Assembly: GCF_004684775.1 (NCBI RefSeq)
Contig: NZ_SRIC01000041.1
Span: 1-42,698, forward strand
Length of the DNA stretch: 42,698 bases
Origin: Streptomyces sp. MZ04
GTDB taxonomy: Bacteria; Actinomycetota; Actinomycetes; Streptomycetales; Streptomycetaceae
Reading direction: 5' to 3'
Shown: positions 8,414 through 17,099 of the stretch, in pieces
Layout: each line of letters starts with the position of its first letter
Numbering within the stretch: the stretch's first letter is position 1
Made by a program: the position numbers and the translations under genes
Notes under the pieces: generated by a model
Databases searched by the model: none
What the model saw: only the letters and a program-made list of their open reading frames with translations
What the model was told of the DNA's origin: nothing

Positions 8414-8941
8414 GTGCCAGAGCCAGGGACCACTGCCGTCGTCATTGTCTTGCCCGATGCCGCGCCGCTCCTCGATGCGGCGTGGCGTATCGACCCGGCT
8501 CTGGTGCGTCGTGGGGTGCCGGCGCACGTCTCGCTCCTCTACCCGTTCGTGCCGGAATCGGTGCTGACAGATCAGGACGAGAAGGGCGTGCGTGCCCTGG
8601 CTGCGAGTTTCCCGGCAGCTGATCTGCTCTTGGAGGAGGTCGTGACGGCGTCCGGCTTCGTCGCCGTCACCGTTCCGGGACTCCAAACGATCGTCGATGC
8701 GTTCCGCACCCAGTGGCCCGGGTTGCGCCCGTACAAGGGCCGCTTCGGGGCGCAGCCCGCCGCCCATGTCACGGTCGCCATGGGTGCGGACAACCCGACA
8801 GCTGCCGCCCATGTCCGCGCTGCGATCGACAGCCTGCTGCCGCTGCACACCCGTGCGACGGCGGTCCAGCTGGTGGTGCTGACGGAGGAAGGCTGGCAGC
8901 CGCGGTTCACCGTGCCGCTCGGCGTCCCGGACGGGCCGTAA
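8414..8941 (+). CDS. 2H phosphoesterase (2'-5' RNA ligase/LigT family)
   Basis: A 175-residue protein with the two HxT/S motifs that define the 2H superfamily: HVSLLYPF near residue 37 and HVTVAMG near residue 118. The length and the YPF following the first motif match the 2'-5' RNA ligase-like branch, which hydrolyses cyclic phosphodiesters or ligates RNA ends. The start is GTG 8414 (VPEPGTTAVVIVLPD). Nothing in the neighbourhood suggests the substrate. A long hairpin lies about 320 bases downstream. Confidence 0.8.
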   Translation: MPEPGTTAVVIVLPDAAPLLDAAWRIDPALVRRGVPAHVSLLYPFVPESVLTDQDEKGVRALAASFPAADLLLEEVVTASGFVAVTVPGLQTIVDAFRTQWPGLRPYKGRFGAQPAAHVTVAMGADNPTAAAHVRAAIDSLLPLHTRATAVQLVVLTEEGWQPRFTVPLGVPDGP

Positions 8942-9398
8942 ACACCGCCCGCCAGTCCCTCGCCCCTGGCCGCGAACACAGCCCGAGGCCGGCACCCCGT
9001 CCTCGGCCACATCCCGGGGACCAGTCGAACTGCGCACACGACCAAACAACCTGCACAGCCGCACCTCTGCGCGTAGTCGTCTACCCGCCCGACGCCGAGG
9101 GCGGGCGCCGTGTCCGCGGCCGCGGCCACGGCAAGATCCTCGGCCGCGTCTGCGCCCCAGGACCCGGAAAACGTCCGCCTGGACGACCCTCTGCTCATCG
9201 AGTGGCGCGGCGGCGGGCCAGCCGTCTGGAACCCCGATCCCTCCGAGGAGTGAACCCAGCAGTGCGGGCCGCCACCCGGCGAGGGTGGCGGCCCACACTG
9301 CTGCGCTACTGCTGTTAGCGGGGCATCGCAGGCCCGTTCACCTTCTCCGGCCACTGCGCCCCGGTGTCGGCCGTCTTTGGCTGAGGGGTGATCCCCGA
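8942..9398. other. Non-coding stretch with one large hairpin
   Basis: No gene is supported. Protein-like strings near 9060-9250 have neither a start nor family features. The only structured element is the inverted repeat at 9259-9301, described separately. Confidence 0.4.
9259..9301. terminator. Long GC-rich hairpin
   Basis: A perfect 12-bp stem (9266-9277 with 9283-9294) closes a 5-base loop. After one mismatch the stem extends by six more pairs (GCAGTG with CACTGC). It lies between the 2H phosphoesterase gene and the converging HNH-like gene and would suit a bidirectional terminator. A remnant of a mobile repeat is possible. Confidence 0.6.
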
Positions 9399-9839
9399 TC
9401 AGCGGCGGCCGGTGGCCAGGATGACGAGGAACTGGCCGCCGCCCGCCTCGATGCCGGCGGTCACCGGCACCCCCGGTAGCAGTCGGGAGAACCGGTCCAC
9501 CAGCCAATCCGCCGCCTCTTGGGCGTCCTTCCTGGTCGGACAACGGCCCACCATCTCGCGGCCCCCCTTCCGCTCCAGCCTGTCGCCAACGGCGATCAGC
9601 GGCGCGGGTTCGACTACGTACAGGCGCTCCGGCCAGGCGATGACCACCTTGACCGCACCCTTGCGGCTATTGCACCCGCGGTGCGCGAGCCGCTCGGCGA
9701 CCTTGGCCTTCCGATCGGCGGTCCGGCTGTCGACACTGGGCCCCCGCGGGTCGTTCACCGACTCGTCGGGGTCGACCGGTTCGTCACACACCCAGCACCG
9801 CCAGCCGTCGCGCTCAGCCACATCATCAAGAAGACTCAT
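9399..9839 (-). CDS. HNH-like zinc-knuckle protein
   Basis: A 146-residue protein. The N-terminal half has RDGWRCWVCDEPVDPD (Cys16 and Cys19), then PRGPSVDS and HRGCNSRKG. This CxxC ... HxxCN pattern is that of HNH-type nuclease folds, though the first catalytic His is replaced (SVD instead of xxDHI). The C-terminal half (VIAWPERLYVVEPAPLIAVGD, then AADWLVDRF) is unassigned and resembles no catalytic domain I know. It may be a DNA-binding relative rather than an active nuclease. The ATG at 9839 has only a weak ribosome site. Confidence 0.6.
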   Translation of the reverse strand: MSLLDDVAERDGWRCWVCDEPVDPDESVNDPRGPSVDSRTADRKAKVAERLAHRGCNSRKGAVKVVIAWPERLYVVEPAPLIAVGDRLERKGGREMVGRCPTRKDAQEAADWLVDRFSRLLPGVPVTAGIEAGGGQFLVILATGRR

Positions 9840-10226
9840 CCAGGCAAACTAGCCTGCCCGGCCGCCACCCGCGCACCAGGGCCCCGGCCGGCCAACAGCG
9901 CTGCGACACCAGGCTGGTTTTATAGACGACAAGCGTGCTTCAGGCACAGCGCCTGTTCGGCGCGCGCCCTCGTCCGCCCGGCCAAGCGCCCTCAGATACC
10001 GCGCGTAGCCGCCGTGACGAGCCGGGAACGGGGCTCGGCCAGGGGCGATACCTCTCCCGAAGCTCCCCTCGCTGGGGAGGATCTGGGGAGAACGAAGCCC
10101 CGTTGGGGAGCGGCTGGGGAGGATCGGCCGCATCAACAGGCAGCACGGCGAAAGGGCCGGAAAGATGGATCGCCGCAGGCCAGAGCACCTCCCTGGCGGA
10201 TTTCCGCAGGTCAGCGGCGTGAGGGA
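9840..10226. other. Gene-poor stretch with short G-rich direct repeats
   Basis: No gene is supported. Around 10060-10125 the phrase CTGGGGAGGAT occurs twice, with related copies such as TTGGGGAG between them, suggesting local slippage. The stretch ends abruptly where corA homology begins. Confidence 0.35.
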
Positions 10227-10418
10227 GACGACTTCAAGAAGATCTCGTCGTGGGCGGCGATTCTGTTCGCGCCGACGCTGGTCGGCACGATCTACGGCAT
10301 GAACTTCGAGACGATGCCCGAGCTGCAGTGGGCGGCCGGGTATCCGTTCGCGATCCTGCTGATGGCCGTGGTGTGCGTGAGCCTGTACTTCATCTTCAAG
10401 CGGCGGGATTGGCTGTAG
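10227..10418 (+). pseudogene. corA: CorA magnesium/cobalt transporter, C-terminal fragment
   Basis: Sixty-three residues match only the end of a CorA protein: DDFKKISSWAAILFAPTLVG, the signature YGMNFE of the pore entrance (GMN), MPELQWAAGYPFAI, and a second membrane helix ending FKRRDWL at the stop. These are the last two transmembrane helices. The cytoplasmic funnel and stalk, about 250-300 residues, are missing and there is no start codon, so this is a truncated remnant. Confidence 0.85.
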
Positions 10419-10433
10419 CGGGGAGCCGAGAGG

Positions 10434-10505
10434 CTCGAACGACTTCGCGTGCTCGAACGACTTCGCGTGCTCGAACGACTTCGCGTGCTCGAACGGCTTC
10501 GAAGG
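10434..10505 (+). repeat. 18-bp tandem repeat, four units
   Basis: Three identical units of CTCGAACGACTTCGCGTG (10434-10451, 10452-10469, 10470-10487) plus a diverged fourth to 10505. Each unit can form a tiny CGAA-CGAC-TTCG hairpin. The array begins 15 bases after the corA remnant stop. It has no spacers, so it is not a CRISPR. Confidence 0.85.
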
Positions 10506-10896
10506 CTCTGTGGAGCCCCCTGGGGAACGAGACCTCCCGACCCGCGCCGCAAGGCAGGACAATGGACAATCGATGACGCGGCGCCTTCCCGGGAACCCCG
10601 AGAGCATACGAGCCGCGACCGGAAGCGAAGAGCAAACACGGCCAGGATGGCCACCCCCCACGGGAGTCACCCTGACCGTGATCGCATGTGGGGCGACAAG
10701 CGCACCCGTATGCAGTTCTGCGTCGCGGCGTGCTGCCGCGTTACTCGGCCGAGCGATGCATCCGACACGCGCGCCATGTGCCATGCCTGGCCCTGCGGGT
10801 GTAACAAGTGACCGCCCAGTGCCGCAGTAGAAGTAGCCGACTGGTCATCGGCCCATGCGGATCCGCCGGTTCCCCCCGTGCCAGTGGATCCGCCAC
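10506..10896. other. Gene-poor stretch
   Basis: Several short frames are open here on both strands but none has a ribosome site together with family features. I see no RNA gene and no promoter I would stand behind. Confidence 0.35.
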
Positions 10897-10940
10897 CCGG
10901 CGCGGGCGGCGCCACGCTCTTTGCGGCCCGCCCGCGCCGG
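10897..10940 (-). terminator. Hairpin downstream of the LCP remnant
   Basis: A perfect 13-bp inverted repeat, 10897-10909 with 10928-10940, with an 18-base loop. It lies about 45 bases beyond the stop of the minus-strand LCP remnant, where a transcription terminator would be expected. Confidence 0.6.
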
Positions 10941-10983
10941 CCTCACCCTTGCGAAGGGCGACCGGATCGGTGTCGGTCAGCGG

Positions 10984-11612
10984 TCAGCGGTCACTGGTGA
11001 TGGTGACCGGGTCGTCGTTCCGCAGCTCGTTCACCAGCTGCTTGACCTTCGGCCTGTCCCACTGGAGGTTGCCGCCGACGCTGCCGGAGACCGGCATGTT
11101 CAGGGACTTGCCGTCGCCGCCGGAGACGTCCTTCATGGCGAGGAACATCTTGCCGAGCAGGTAGGGGTTCATGTCCTTGTCGACGACGACGGTGTCCAGG
11201 CCCGCGTTCATGACCGGGTAGAGCCTGAACGGGTTGAGGAAGGTGCCGGGCGTGGCCACCTGGCTCGCGAGCGTCGAGAGGAATTTCTGCTGGTTCTTGG
11301 TGCGGTCCAGGTCGCTGCCGGCGAAGGCGTGCCGGGTGCGGACGTACGCGAGCGCCTGGGTGCCGTCGAGGGTCTGCTCGCCGGCCTTGAAATCGGCTCC
11401 CGACCACTTGTCCGTGAAGCCAGCCCTCGTCGAGGTTCATCTCGACGCCGTCCATGGCGTCGACGATGTCCGCGAAGCCGGTGAAGCCGATCTCGGCGTA
11501 GTGGTCGATGTGCAGCCCGGTGTTGTACTCGACCGTGCGGACCAACAGCTGCGGCCCGTCGAAGGCGTAGGAGGCGTAGGAGGCGTTGAGCTTGTTCGCG
11601 CCCATCGCGGAC
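10984..11612 (-). pseudogene. LytR-CpsA-Psr (LCP) protein, truncated and frameshifted
   Basis: The first readable part is NKLNASYASYAFDGPQLLVRT, HIDHYAEIGFTGFADIVDA, EMNLDEG. A one-base frame change near 11422 leads to FTDKWSGADFKAGEQTLDG, ALAYVRTRHAFAGSDLDRT and KNQQKFLSTLASQVATPG, ending DPVTITSDR at the stop. This is the second half of an LCP phosphotransferase and resembles the intact LCP protein encoded at 24448-25524. The cytoplasmic tail, membrane anchor and first catalytic half (SDSR and PRDS regions) are missing. It cannot be functional. Confidence 0.85.
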
Positions 11613-11878
11613 CTGATCCTGGGGCGGTTCTCCGGATGGATCCCCCGGGAACTCCACGCGGGCGACACCCTCGAAGTCTCCACGCCCGCAGGCCGCTTCC
11701 ACACCCAACCGGCTGAACACCCGCCACCTGCTGGGCGTCGCCGCGGGGCAGCGGCAGCACCCCCATCCTCGCCATCGACCACGTCGCGGCTGGAGACCTC
11801 CGTGCCCGCATTACGGCTGGGCAACTACATCAGGCCCTCGCAAGACCCCGACCTTGCCCGCTCTCCGTATCGGGGGGG

Positions 11879-12100
11879 CTCGCCGCCCTGGACCTCACCG
11901 ACTTCCTCACCCGCTGGCCCTCCCTGCACACAGACGCCCTCAAACAGGTCCGCCACCGCATCCACCCGACAGCCCGCATCCACCCCCAAGCCATGGTGGG
12001 CGACGACGTGATCATCGGGCCCCACGCCCACGTCGGGGAATTCAGTACCGCGCGAAGCCACACCGTGATCGGACCGCGCGCCGGCGTCGGCTTCAACTAC
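11879..12100 (+). pseudogene. Hexapeptide-repeat (left-handed beta-helix) transferase fragment
   Basis: The frame reads LAALDLTDFLTRWPSLHTD, then RIHPTARIHPQAMVGDDVII, GPHAHVGEFS and HTVIGPRAGVGFNY. The repeating [I/V]-G-x-x pattern is that of hexapeptide left-handed beta-helix domains in acyltransferases or sugar nucleotidyltransferases. Homology stops at about 12100 and unrelated sequence follows to a stop at 12274. The frame stays open upstream to about 11720, but that part is not recognisable. It is a piece of a larger gene. Confidence 0.6.
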
Positions 12101-12255
12101 TCAGGAAGTACCTGGCCGGCTCGGCGGCAACCGACCGGGCATGCCGAGCAGTTGAACCTGCCTGCGTACGCGGACGCATCCGCGCCGGAAGTCGCCATCC
12201 GCGGGCGGCCCGCCGCCTGGGGCCGGCCTCGTGAACGTGGGCCAACCTCGTCGGC

Positions 12256-13056
12256 TCACTCCTTCAAGTTGTAGAAGTGGATGGGTGAGTTCGGCGTGAA
12301 ACCGATACGCGGGTATACGGGGGCCCCGGCGACGGTCGCGTGCAAAGTGGCGCGGGTCAGCCCGGTGGCTCGGGCGCCCTCGTGCAGCGCCTTGCGCGTG
12401 ACCGCCTCGCCATAGCCCCTGCGCTGCCACTGCGGGTCGGTGGCTACGAAGGCGACGAAGAGGCGGCCTTGCGCTTCGACCGTCGCGGCGCATGCCACCG
12501 GAACGTCGCCTCGCATGGCCAGGTAGGCGTACACCTCGCTCTTCCAGCGCGCGGATCCGACCAGGCCGTCGCGGCCTTCCTCCAAGGAGAACCCGTAGGC
12601 GCTTGATTGGAGGTCCGCGTAGGCGCGCAAGTGCTCGTCGGTGCGCACCCGCACGAACGTCAGGTCGGGGTGGACCGGGTCGGGGATGGGCAGCAGGTCT
12701 GAGGCCATGCCCCTGCCGGGGAAGGCGTACTGGAGGCCTGCCTGCTCGGCCGCCGTGGGCAGTGCGGTGCGCGCCTCGTCGTCGAGGAGGTCCTCGAAGA
12801 GCCACAGGTATCCCGGGTGCTTCTTCGCCCGCATGATGTCCGCCGCCTGGCTCAGGCGTTGCGCGACGAGATCGGCTCCTGCTCCCGCGTCGGTCAGAGT
12901 GATGCAGTTGTAGAACGAGAATCGGCAGTCGGCCCAGCGGACGGCGATGCCGGGGAGATCGCGCACATCCGCGTCCGCGTCGCGGTCGAGCACCATGGCC
13001 CGCCAGGCCACGGTGAGCTGCTGTGCCGATTCGATGGACTCCGTGAGGCCAGTCAC
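12256..13056 (-). CDS. GNAT-family N-acetyltransferase
   Basis: A 266-residue acetyltransferase. The C-terminal half carries GNAT motif A: FVAFVATDPQWQRRGYGEAV, where Q-R-R-G-Y-G is the acetyl-CoA pyrophosphate loop, followed by ALHEGARATGLTRATLHAT and PVYPRIGF, the usual last strands. The N-terminal half (SFYNCITLTD, HPGYLWLFEDLL) looks like a degenerate second GNAT lobe. I choose GTG 13056 because GGGAG lies just upstream; the frame is open further up without a better start. The substrate is unknown. It follows the amino-acid permease by 61 bases on the same strand, so an amine or amino-acid substrate is a reasonable guess. Confidence 0.8.
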   Translation of the reverse strand: MTGLTESIESAQQLTVAWRAMVLDRDADADVRDLPGIAVRWADCRFSFYNCITLTDAGAGADLVAQRLSQAADIMRAKKHPGYLWLFEDLLDDEARTALPTAAEQAGLQYAFPGRGMASDLLPIPDPVHPDLTFVRVRTDEHLRAYADLQSSAYGFSLEEGRDGLVGSARWKSEVYAYLAMRGDVPVACAATVEAQGRLFVAFVATDPQWQRRGYGEAVTRKALHEGARATGLTRATLHATVAGAPVYPRIGFTPNSPIHFYNLKE

Positions 13057-13117
13057 CGTACTCCCATGGGTCGTTGAGGTCGTGGAACCGTACGTGCGGC
13101 ACGCGGTGTCGCTGCCA

Positions 13118-14644
13118 TCAGATGATGCCTTCGAACTGTTTGTCCTCGGTGGGGGAACTGGAGCGGGGCACATGGTAGGAGTCACGTCCGAAGCGCCGCC
13201 ACACGGCGGCTATGAGGAAGGCCACCACTACGGCGATGGGGGTGTAGTTGAAGGTTTTGGTGGTGACCGGGCTGCTCTGCGGCAGCAGGAACAGCACCGT
13301 GACCGCGGCCGCCCACACCACCGCCACCCAGCCGATCGGCCGGCTCCAGCGGCCCAGGTGCCAGGGCCCTGGGGTGAATCGGTCGCGGTGGAGCAGTCGC
13401 AGCAGCACCGGGATGGCGTAGGCCGAGGTGAATCCCACGGCCGAGATGGCGGTCACCGCCGAGAACGCCGTCGTGGAATACAAGGACGGCAGCGCGAGCA
13501 CGAAAGCCACGGCGACCGCGAGCCAGACCGCGTTCGCGGGGATGGCGGTGCGGCGGCTGACCTTCTTCCAGAGCCCCGATCCGGGCAGGGCACCGTCCCG
13601 GGAGAAGGCGTAGATCATCCGGCTGGCGCTGGCGGTCACGGTGTAGCCGCACAGGAACTGGGCCACGATGATCACAAGGAGCAGGGCCTTGGCCGCCGCC
13701 ATGCCCAGGGCGTCCAGAAGGATCTGCGCCACTGGTACACCGGTCGGACCTGACAGGGTCGTGGTGTAGTCCTGGATGGCGAAAAGGAGCGTGGTCAGCA
13801 GGATGCCGCCGGCGATCCAGGACACCGCCACCGAGCGGAAGATCCCGCGGGCCGCGGCGACGGAGGCGTGGTTGGTCTCCTCGCTCAGGTGGGCCGAGGT
13901 GTCGTAGCCGGCCAGGGCGAAGACCGGCAGCAGCATGCCCAGCAGGATCACGTATACCGGGGCGCTCCAGCCGGTGTTGTTGGTGAACTCGGAGAAGACG
14001 AAGCCGGCCGACTGGTGGTGGGAGGGCACGAGCGCCAGGGCGCCGATGATGACGACGGCCCCTGCCAGGTGCCACCACGCGCTCAGGGACGTCAGGATGT
14101 TCATCAGCCGGGTGCCGAAGAGGTTCAGGACCGCGTGCAGCGCGAGGATGACCGCGTACAGGACCAGCAGGGATTCCGGGGTCGGCGTGTAATCGAACTG
14201 CAGGTTCATCCACGCGGCGGTGAACGTCGCGATGCCGTAGTCCTGGGCGGCGATTCCGCCGAGCAGGCCCAGGAGGTTGAGCCAGCCGGTGTACCAGCTC
14301 CACCGCTCGCCTCCGAGCTGGCGGGCCATGTAGTACAGGCCGCCGCTGGTGGGGTAGCGGGATGTGATCTCCGCCAGGGCCGCGGCCAGGCACAGCACCA
14401 GCGGCCCGACGGCGAGCCACCCCCACGTGATCACCGCGGGGCCTCCCGAGTTCAGGCCGTAGCCGAACAGCAGCAAGGTCCCCGACATGATCGAGATGAC
14501 CGACAGGGAGGCCGAGAAATTGCCGAAAGCCCCCATCCGGCGGTGCAGTTGCTGGGTGTAGCCCAGCGACTGGAGGATGCGCGCGTCCTCCCCGTCGTCG
14601 GCGACCGGGTTCGGCTGCTGGCGCGGTGTTCTTATCGAAGTCAT
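13118..14644 (-). CDS. APC-superfamily amino acid permease
   Basis: A 508-residue integral membrane protein with about 12 hydrophobic helices. Helix 1 has FSASLSVISIMSGTLLLFGYG, which matches the GSG-type unwound region of APC transporters. AEITSRYPTSGGLYYMARQLGG is the conserved loop after helix 2, and PVFALAGYDTSAHLSEET is the helix 6-7 signature of the amino acid/choline (ACT) branch. Substrates in that branch include GABA, choline and amino acids; the exact one cannot be read from the sequence. The ATG at 14644 has GGAGA upstream. It lies between an unknown gene and a GNAT gene on the same strand, probably as one transcription unit. Confidence 0.88.
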   Translation of the reverse strand: MTSIRTPRQQPNPVADDGEDARILQSLGYTQQLHRRMGAFGNFSASLSVISIMSGTLLLFGYGLNSGGPAVITWGWLAVGPLVLCLAAALAEITSRYPTSGGLYYMARQLGGERWSWYTGWLNLLGLLGGIAAQDYGIATFTAAWMNLQFDYTPTPESLLVLYAVILALHAVLNLFGTRLMNILTSLSAWWHLAGAVVIIGALALVPSHHQSAGFVFSEFTNNTGWSAPVYVILLGMLLPVFALAGYDTSAHLSEETNHASVAAARGIFRSVAVSWIAGGILLTTLLFAIQDYTTTLSGPTGVPVAQILLDALGMAAAKALLLVIIVAQFLCGYTVTASASRMIYAFSRDGALPGSGLWKKVSRRTAIPANAVWLAVAVAFVLALPSLYSTTAFSAVTAISAVGFTSAYAIPVLLRLLHRDRFTPGPWHLGRWSRPIGWVAVVWAAAVTVLFLLPQSSPVTTKTFNYTPIAVVVAFLIAAVWRRFGRDSYHVPRSSSPTEDKQFEGII

Positions 14645-14747
14645 GGGTTCTCCGCACAGGAAAGCTGAAACAAGGGGTGCAGGGCGAGGTGGCTGCCGGG
14701 CCGCCGGCGGGCCGTGGCGGCGCCCGCCCGTGGGGCCGGTTCGGCGG

Positions 14748-15800
14748 TCACGGGTGTTCTCCCAGATGCCGCGGGTGGGATCTCAGGCAGGCGACGCGGT
14801 CCTCCTCAAATGCCTTCCGCCACTGGTCCTCCGGGTACCGGGCGTCGTACTGCCACGGGGCAGGAGTGGCGAAGTCGCCGATGGCATCGAACACTTCGGT
14901 GGCCCACTGGGCGAAGCCGCCCCTGGCCAAGGCGTAGGCGAGGTAGTTCAGATCCAGCTGGGAACTGGTGGCCGGATCGCACTTCTGGAACCAGCCCTCG
15001 AATGCCTGCGTGACGGCCCGGGTGGTGTCCTCCCTGGTCCACAGGAGGTTCAGCATGACCTCGGCACCTCTGTCCCGTCGCTCCCGGTGCTCCTGCACAC
15101 GGGCGTAGAGGGGCAGCAGAAGCAGTGGCGAGTCGGGCGGCGCGAAGGAGACCGTCCAGCGGGCGAAATCCGTCGCGACCGCCTGGCGGCCCGCTGGACC
15201 CGGGCGGGCCTGGAGCGCCTGGGCCATGCGGTGCCATGCCTCGCGGTTGAACGGATCTCGTCGGTGTACTTCCCCCAGCAGGCCCCATGGCCCGCCGGGC
15301 AGCAGGTACTCATGGGGAGGCGGAGCCACGTGATGCTCCGGGTAGCGGCCTGTCACGTCCGTTTCGACCAGGGCCAGGCGGCAGATCCAGGGCACCGAGT
15401 CGTCGGGATTCCCCTCGCCCGCCTTGTGGCACGCCTCCCGGGCGCGGGCCACCAGATTCTCCAGGTCCCCTGCCCGCCGGTAGTCGCGCGCCCAGTTCCT
15501 TCGGTGGGCCTGCAGCACCCGTTCGGTGGCGACTCTGGCGTACATCACCCGGGCAGCGAGGCTCTCCGGTTCCTCCTTCAGCCATAACTCCACAACGTTG
15601 GCCTGAGCTGCGACAACCCCAAGGACCTGAGTGCGGGATGTCCACTGCGGCCAGCTGCCCGTCCGGGCCAGTACCTGCCGCATCTGCATCCAGTAGCCCG
15701 CCTGGATGTCCTGCACTGCCGCATAGAGGTCTGTGTCTCGGCCGGCCGGGTTCGCGCGACCTGCCGGGTTCGCCCGGCCTGCCGGGTTCGAACTCTCCAT
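14748..15800 (-). CDS. Conserved hypothetical protein, helical repeat-like
   Basis: A 350-residue soluble protein that I cannot assign. It begins MESSNPAGRANPAGRANPAGR, a threefold repeat that is probably disordered. The rest is rich in Trp, Arg and Leu with helical stretches such as NVVELWLKEEPESLAARVM, AWHRMAQALQA and LNYLAYALARGGFAQWATE, reminiscent of TPR-like helical pairs. There is no signal peptide or membrane helix. The ATG at 15800 follows GAGAGG with good spacing and is preferred to an upstream Met. It is the first gene of the group that continues into the permease and GNAT genes, with a 103-base gap. Confidence 0.6.
   Translation of the reverse strand: MESSNPAGRANPAGRANPAGRDTDLYAAVQDIQAGYWMQMRQVLARTGSWPQWTSRTQVLGVVAAQANVVELWLKEEPESLAARVMYARVATERVLQAHRRNWARDYRRAGDLENLVARAREACHKAGEGNPDDSVPWICRLALVETDVTGRYPEHHVAPPPHEYLLPGGPWGLLGEVHRRDPFNREAWHRMAQALQARPGPAGRQAVATDFARWTVSFAPPDSPLLLLPLYARVQEHRERRDRGAEVMLNLLWTREDTTRAVTQAFEGWFQKCDPATSSQLDLNYLAYALARGGFAQWATEVFDAIGDFATPAPWQYDARYPEDQWRKAFEEDRVACLRSHPRHLGEHP
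15745..15792 (-). repeat. 18-bp in-frame repeat encoding NPAGRA
   Basis: Units starting GCCGGGTTCG occur at 15745, 15763 and 15781, and encode Asn-Pro-Ala-Gly-Arg-Ala near the N-terminus of the hypothetical protein. The two full units differ at a few positions. Slippage expansion in a disordered tail is likely. Confidence 0.8.
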
Positions 15801-17099
15801 CAGCGCACCTCTCGGCCGGCCGCACACAGGGCGAGCCGAAGAGGGCCCTCAGCTGGAGCCGCTGGGGCCATGGAGAGGCCGGGATTCGCGCCGGAGGGTG
15901 ACCTGTTGGGCTCCCCCGGTGCCTGCAGTGGCACGCCGTGCGCCTTCGGCCGGCCCTCCTGCGCGCGGTGTCTTGGCGGTCTGGGCGCCTTCACGCGGCG
16001 ACCGGCCGGTTCGGACGGCGCTGCCGAGACCTGGTGGCGCGCCCGGCGGACAGCAGGTCGTCGGTGTCCTCGGACGCGACCCGGTGGTGCGGCGCGCGGC
16101 CCGGCTGCGCAGGGCGTGCTCCGCGGCGGGCCGCCTGCCGGTCGCTGCCGTGAGCGCTGCGGCTCGCCGGGTGGTGTGAGCACGACACCGAACGGTGTGC
16201 ACTGGCGGGCATAGGCAGAAGGACTCTCGGGGCAGTTGGGACGGGGTGGCACGGTCGTACGAAGGACAGCGGTGCGGGCCGACGGGCAGGGCGGAGGCGA
16301 CCGCTGGCGCATAACCTGGCCGGCGGCTTGCGCTCTTGGCCGGTAGCGAGTGCCTGACAGGTACTTAAGTGCCTGGAGGGGCGCATGACCAGAGAATCCC
16401 AAGATTGTTCGGTTGCTCAGATGCAGGTTTCGGCCATGCCGCAGGCGAGCGTCGCCGTCCGTAACCGGACCTGCCGGCCGCAGCACACTCAGACGGTGCG
16501 CCGCCGGGGCTCGGACGCTCGCAGCGACGTGCTCACGGGCATGCGGAACAGGGCCGCCGCCCTGAGCGGGAGCGGGCGGAGCACAGGTGTACGGGCGGAC
16601 GGTTGCAGTCCGTCGCGGACCCGCACGGACTGGCCGGACAGCACTCCCTCGTCACCGGCGGAAGCCGCGGGTCGGGCACCGAGAGTCGTTCAGGCGAGCA
16701 TGGATGTTCCGGTGACGGACTTCCAGACGCGGAATCATTCGGCCAGTTCGGTACGGTGGTCACTGGCTGTGAGCAGACGCCGCCGTGGGCGTAATTGCGC
16801 GGCTATAGGCGTCTTGGTGACGACTTCGTGGTTCGGCCGCGCGAGCGAGGCATTCTCCAGTCTGGCAGACATCGACTAGGGGCCTCGGTCGCCTCGGTCG
16901 CACAGACCCACACCGGATTGCGTACCGAAGGGCTTCCCGGCGTGTCCGCCGGAGTTGAGCCCGCCAGGAGCCTCGCCGAGCCTCGACGCACGCCGGGACT
17001 GGCTGGATCTCTTCCCCTTCCAAATCGGCCCGAGTCCCGCTTGAGGTAAGGGGCGTAGCTTGATTGCGACCACTACAGTCTATGCAGGGAGTTGATCGC
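15801..17099. other. 1.3-kb gap without a convincing gene
   Basis: The frames here are open because of high GC but show neither family features nor consistent codon bias. One candidate at 16385-16879 has a GGAGGGG ribosome site and a palindrome just upstream, but its translation is low-complexity Arg/Ser. A TGGSRG string near 16660 recalls dehydrogenase N-termini and could be debris. The promoter of the cupin gene should lie near 17040-17090. Confidence 0.4.
16359..16374. promoter_or_regulatory. Near-perfect 16-bp palindrome
   Basis: AGGTACTTAAGTGCCT is an inverted repeat with a single mismatch per arm. It lies directly before GGAGGGG and an ATG at 16385. Size and placement fit an operator for a dimeric repressor, but the gene it would control is doubtful. 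Confidence 0.35.

Noticed and set aside
10434..10505. Short repeats that might be a CRISPR array
   Set aside because: The units are directly adjacent with no spacers, and no cas genes are present.
15781..15796. GGGTTCGAA, resembling a T-loop
   Set aside because: It is part of the in-frame NPAGR repeat of the hypothetical gene and no cloverleaf fits.
16603..16794. Frame with LVTGGSRG, like a short-chain dehydrogenase N-terminus
   Set aside because: Only the glycine string matches; the frame ends after 63 residues with no other family feature. Probably chance or old debris.
16385..16879. 164-residue ORF with a good ribosome site
   Set aside because: The translation is Arg/Ser-rich without domains and codon bias is weak; mentioned only as a possibility.
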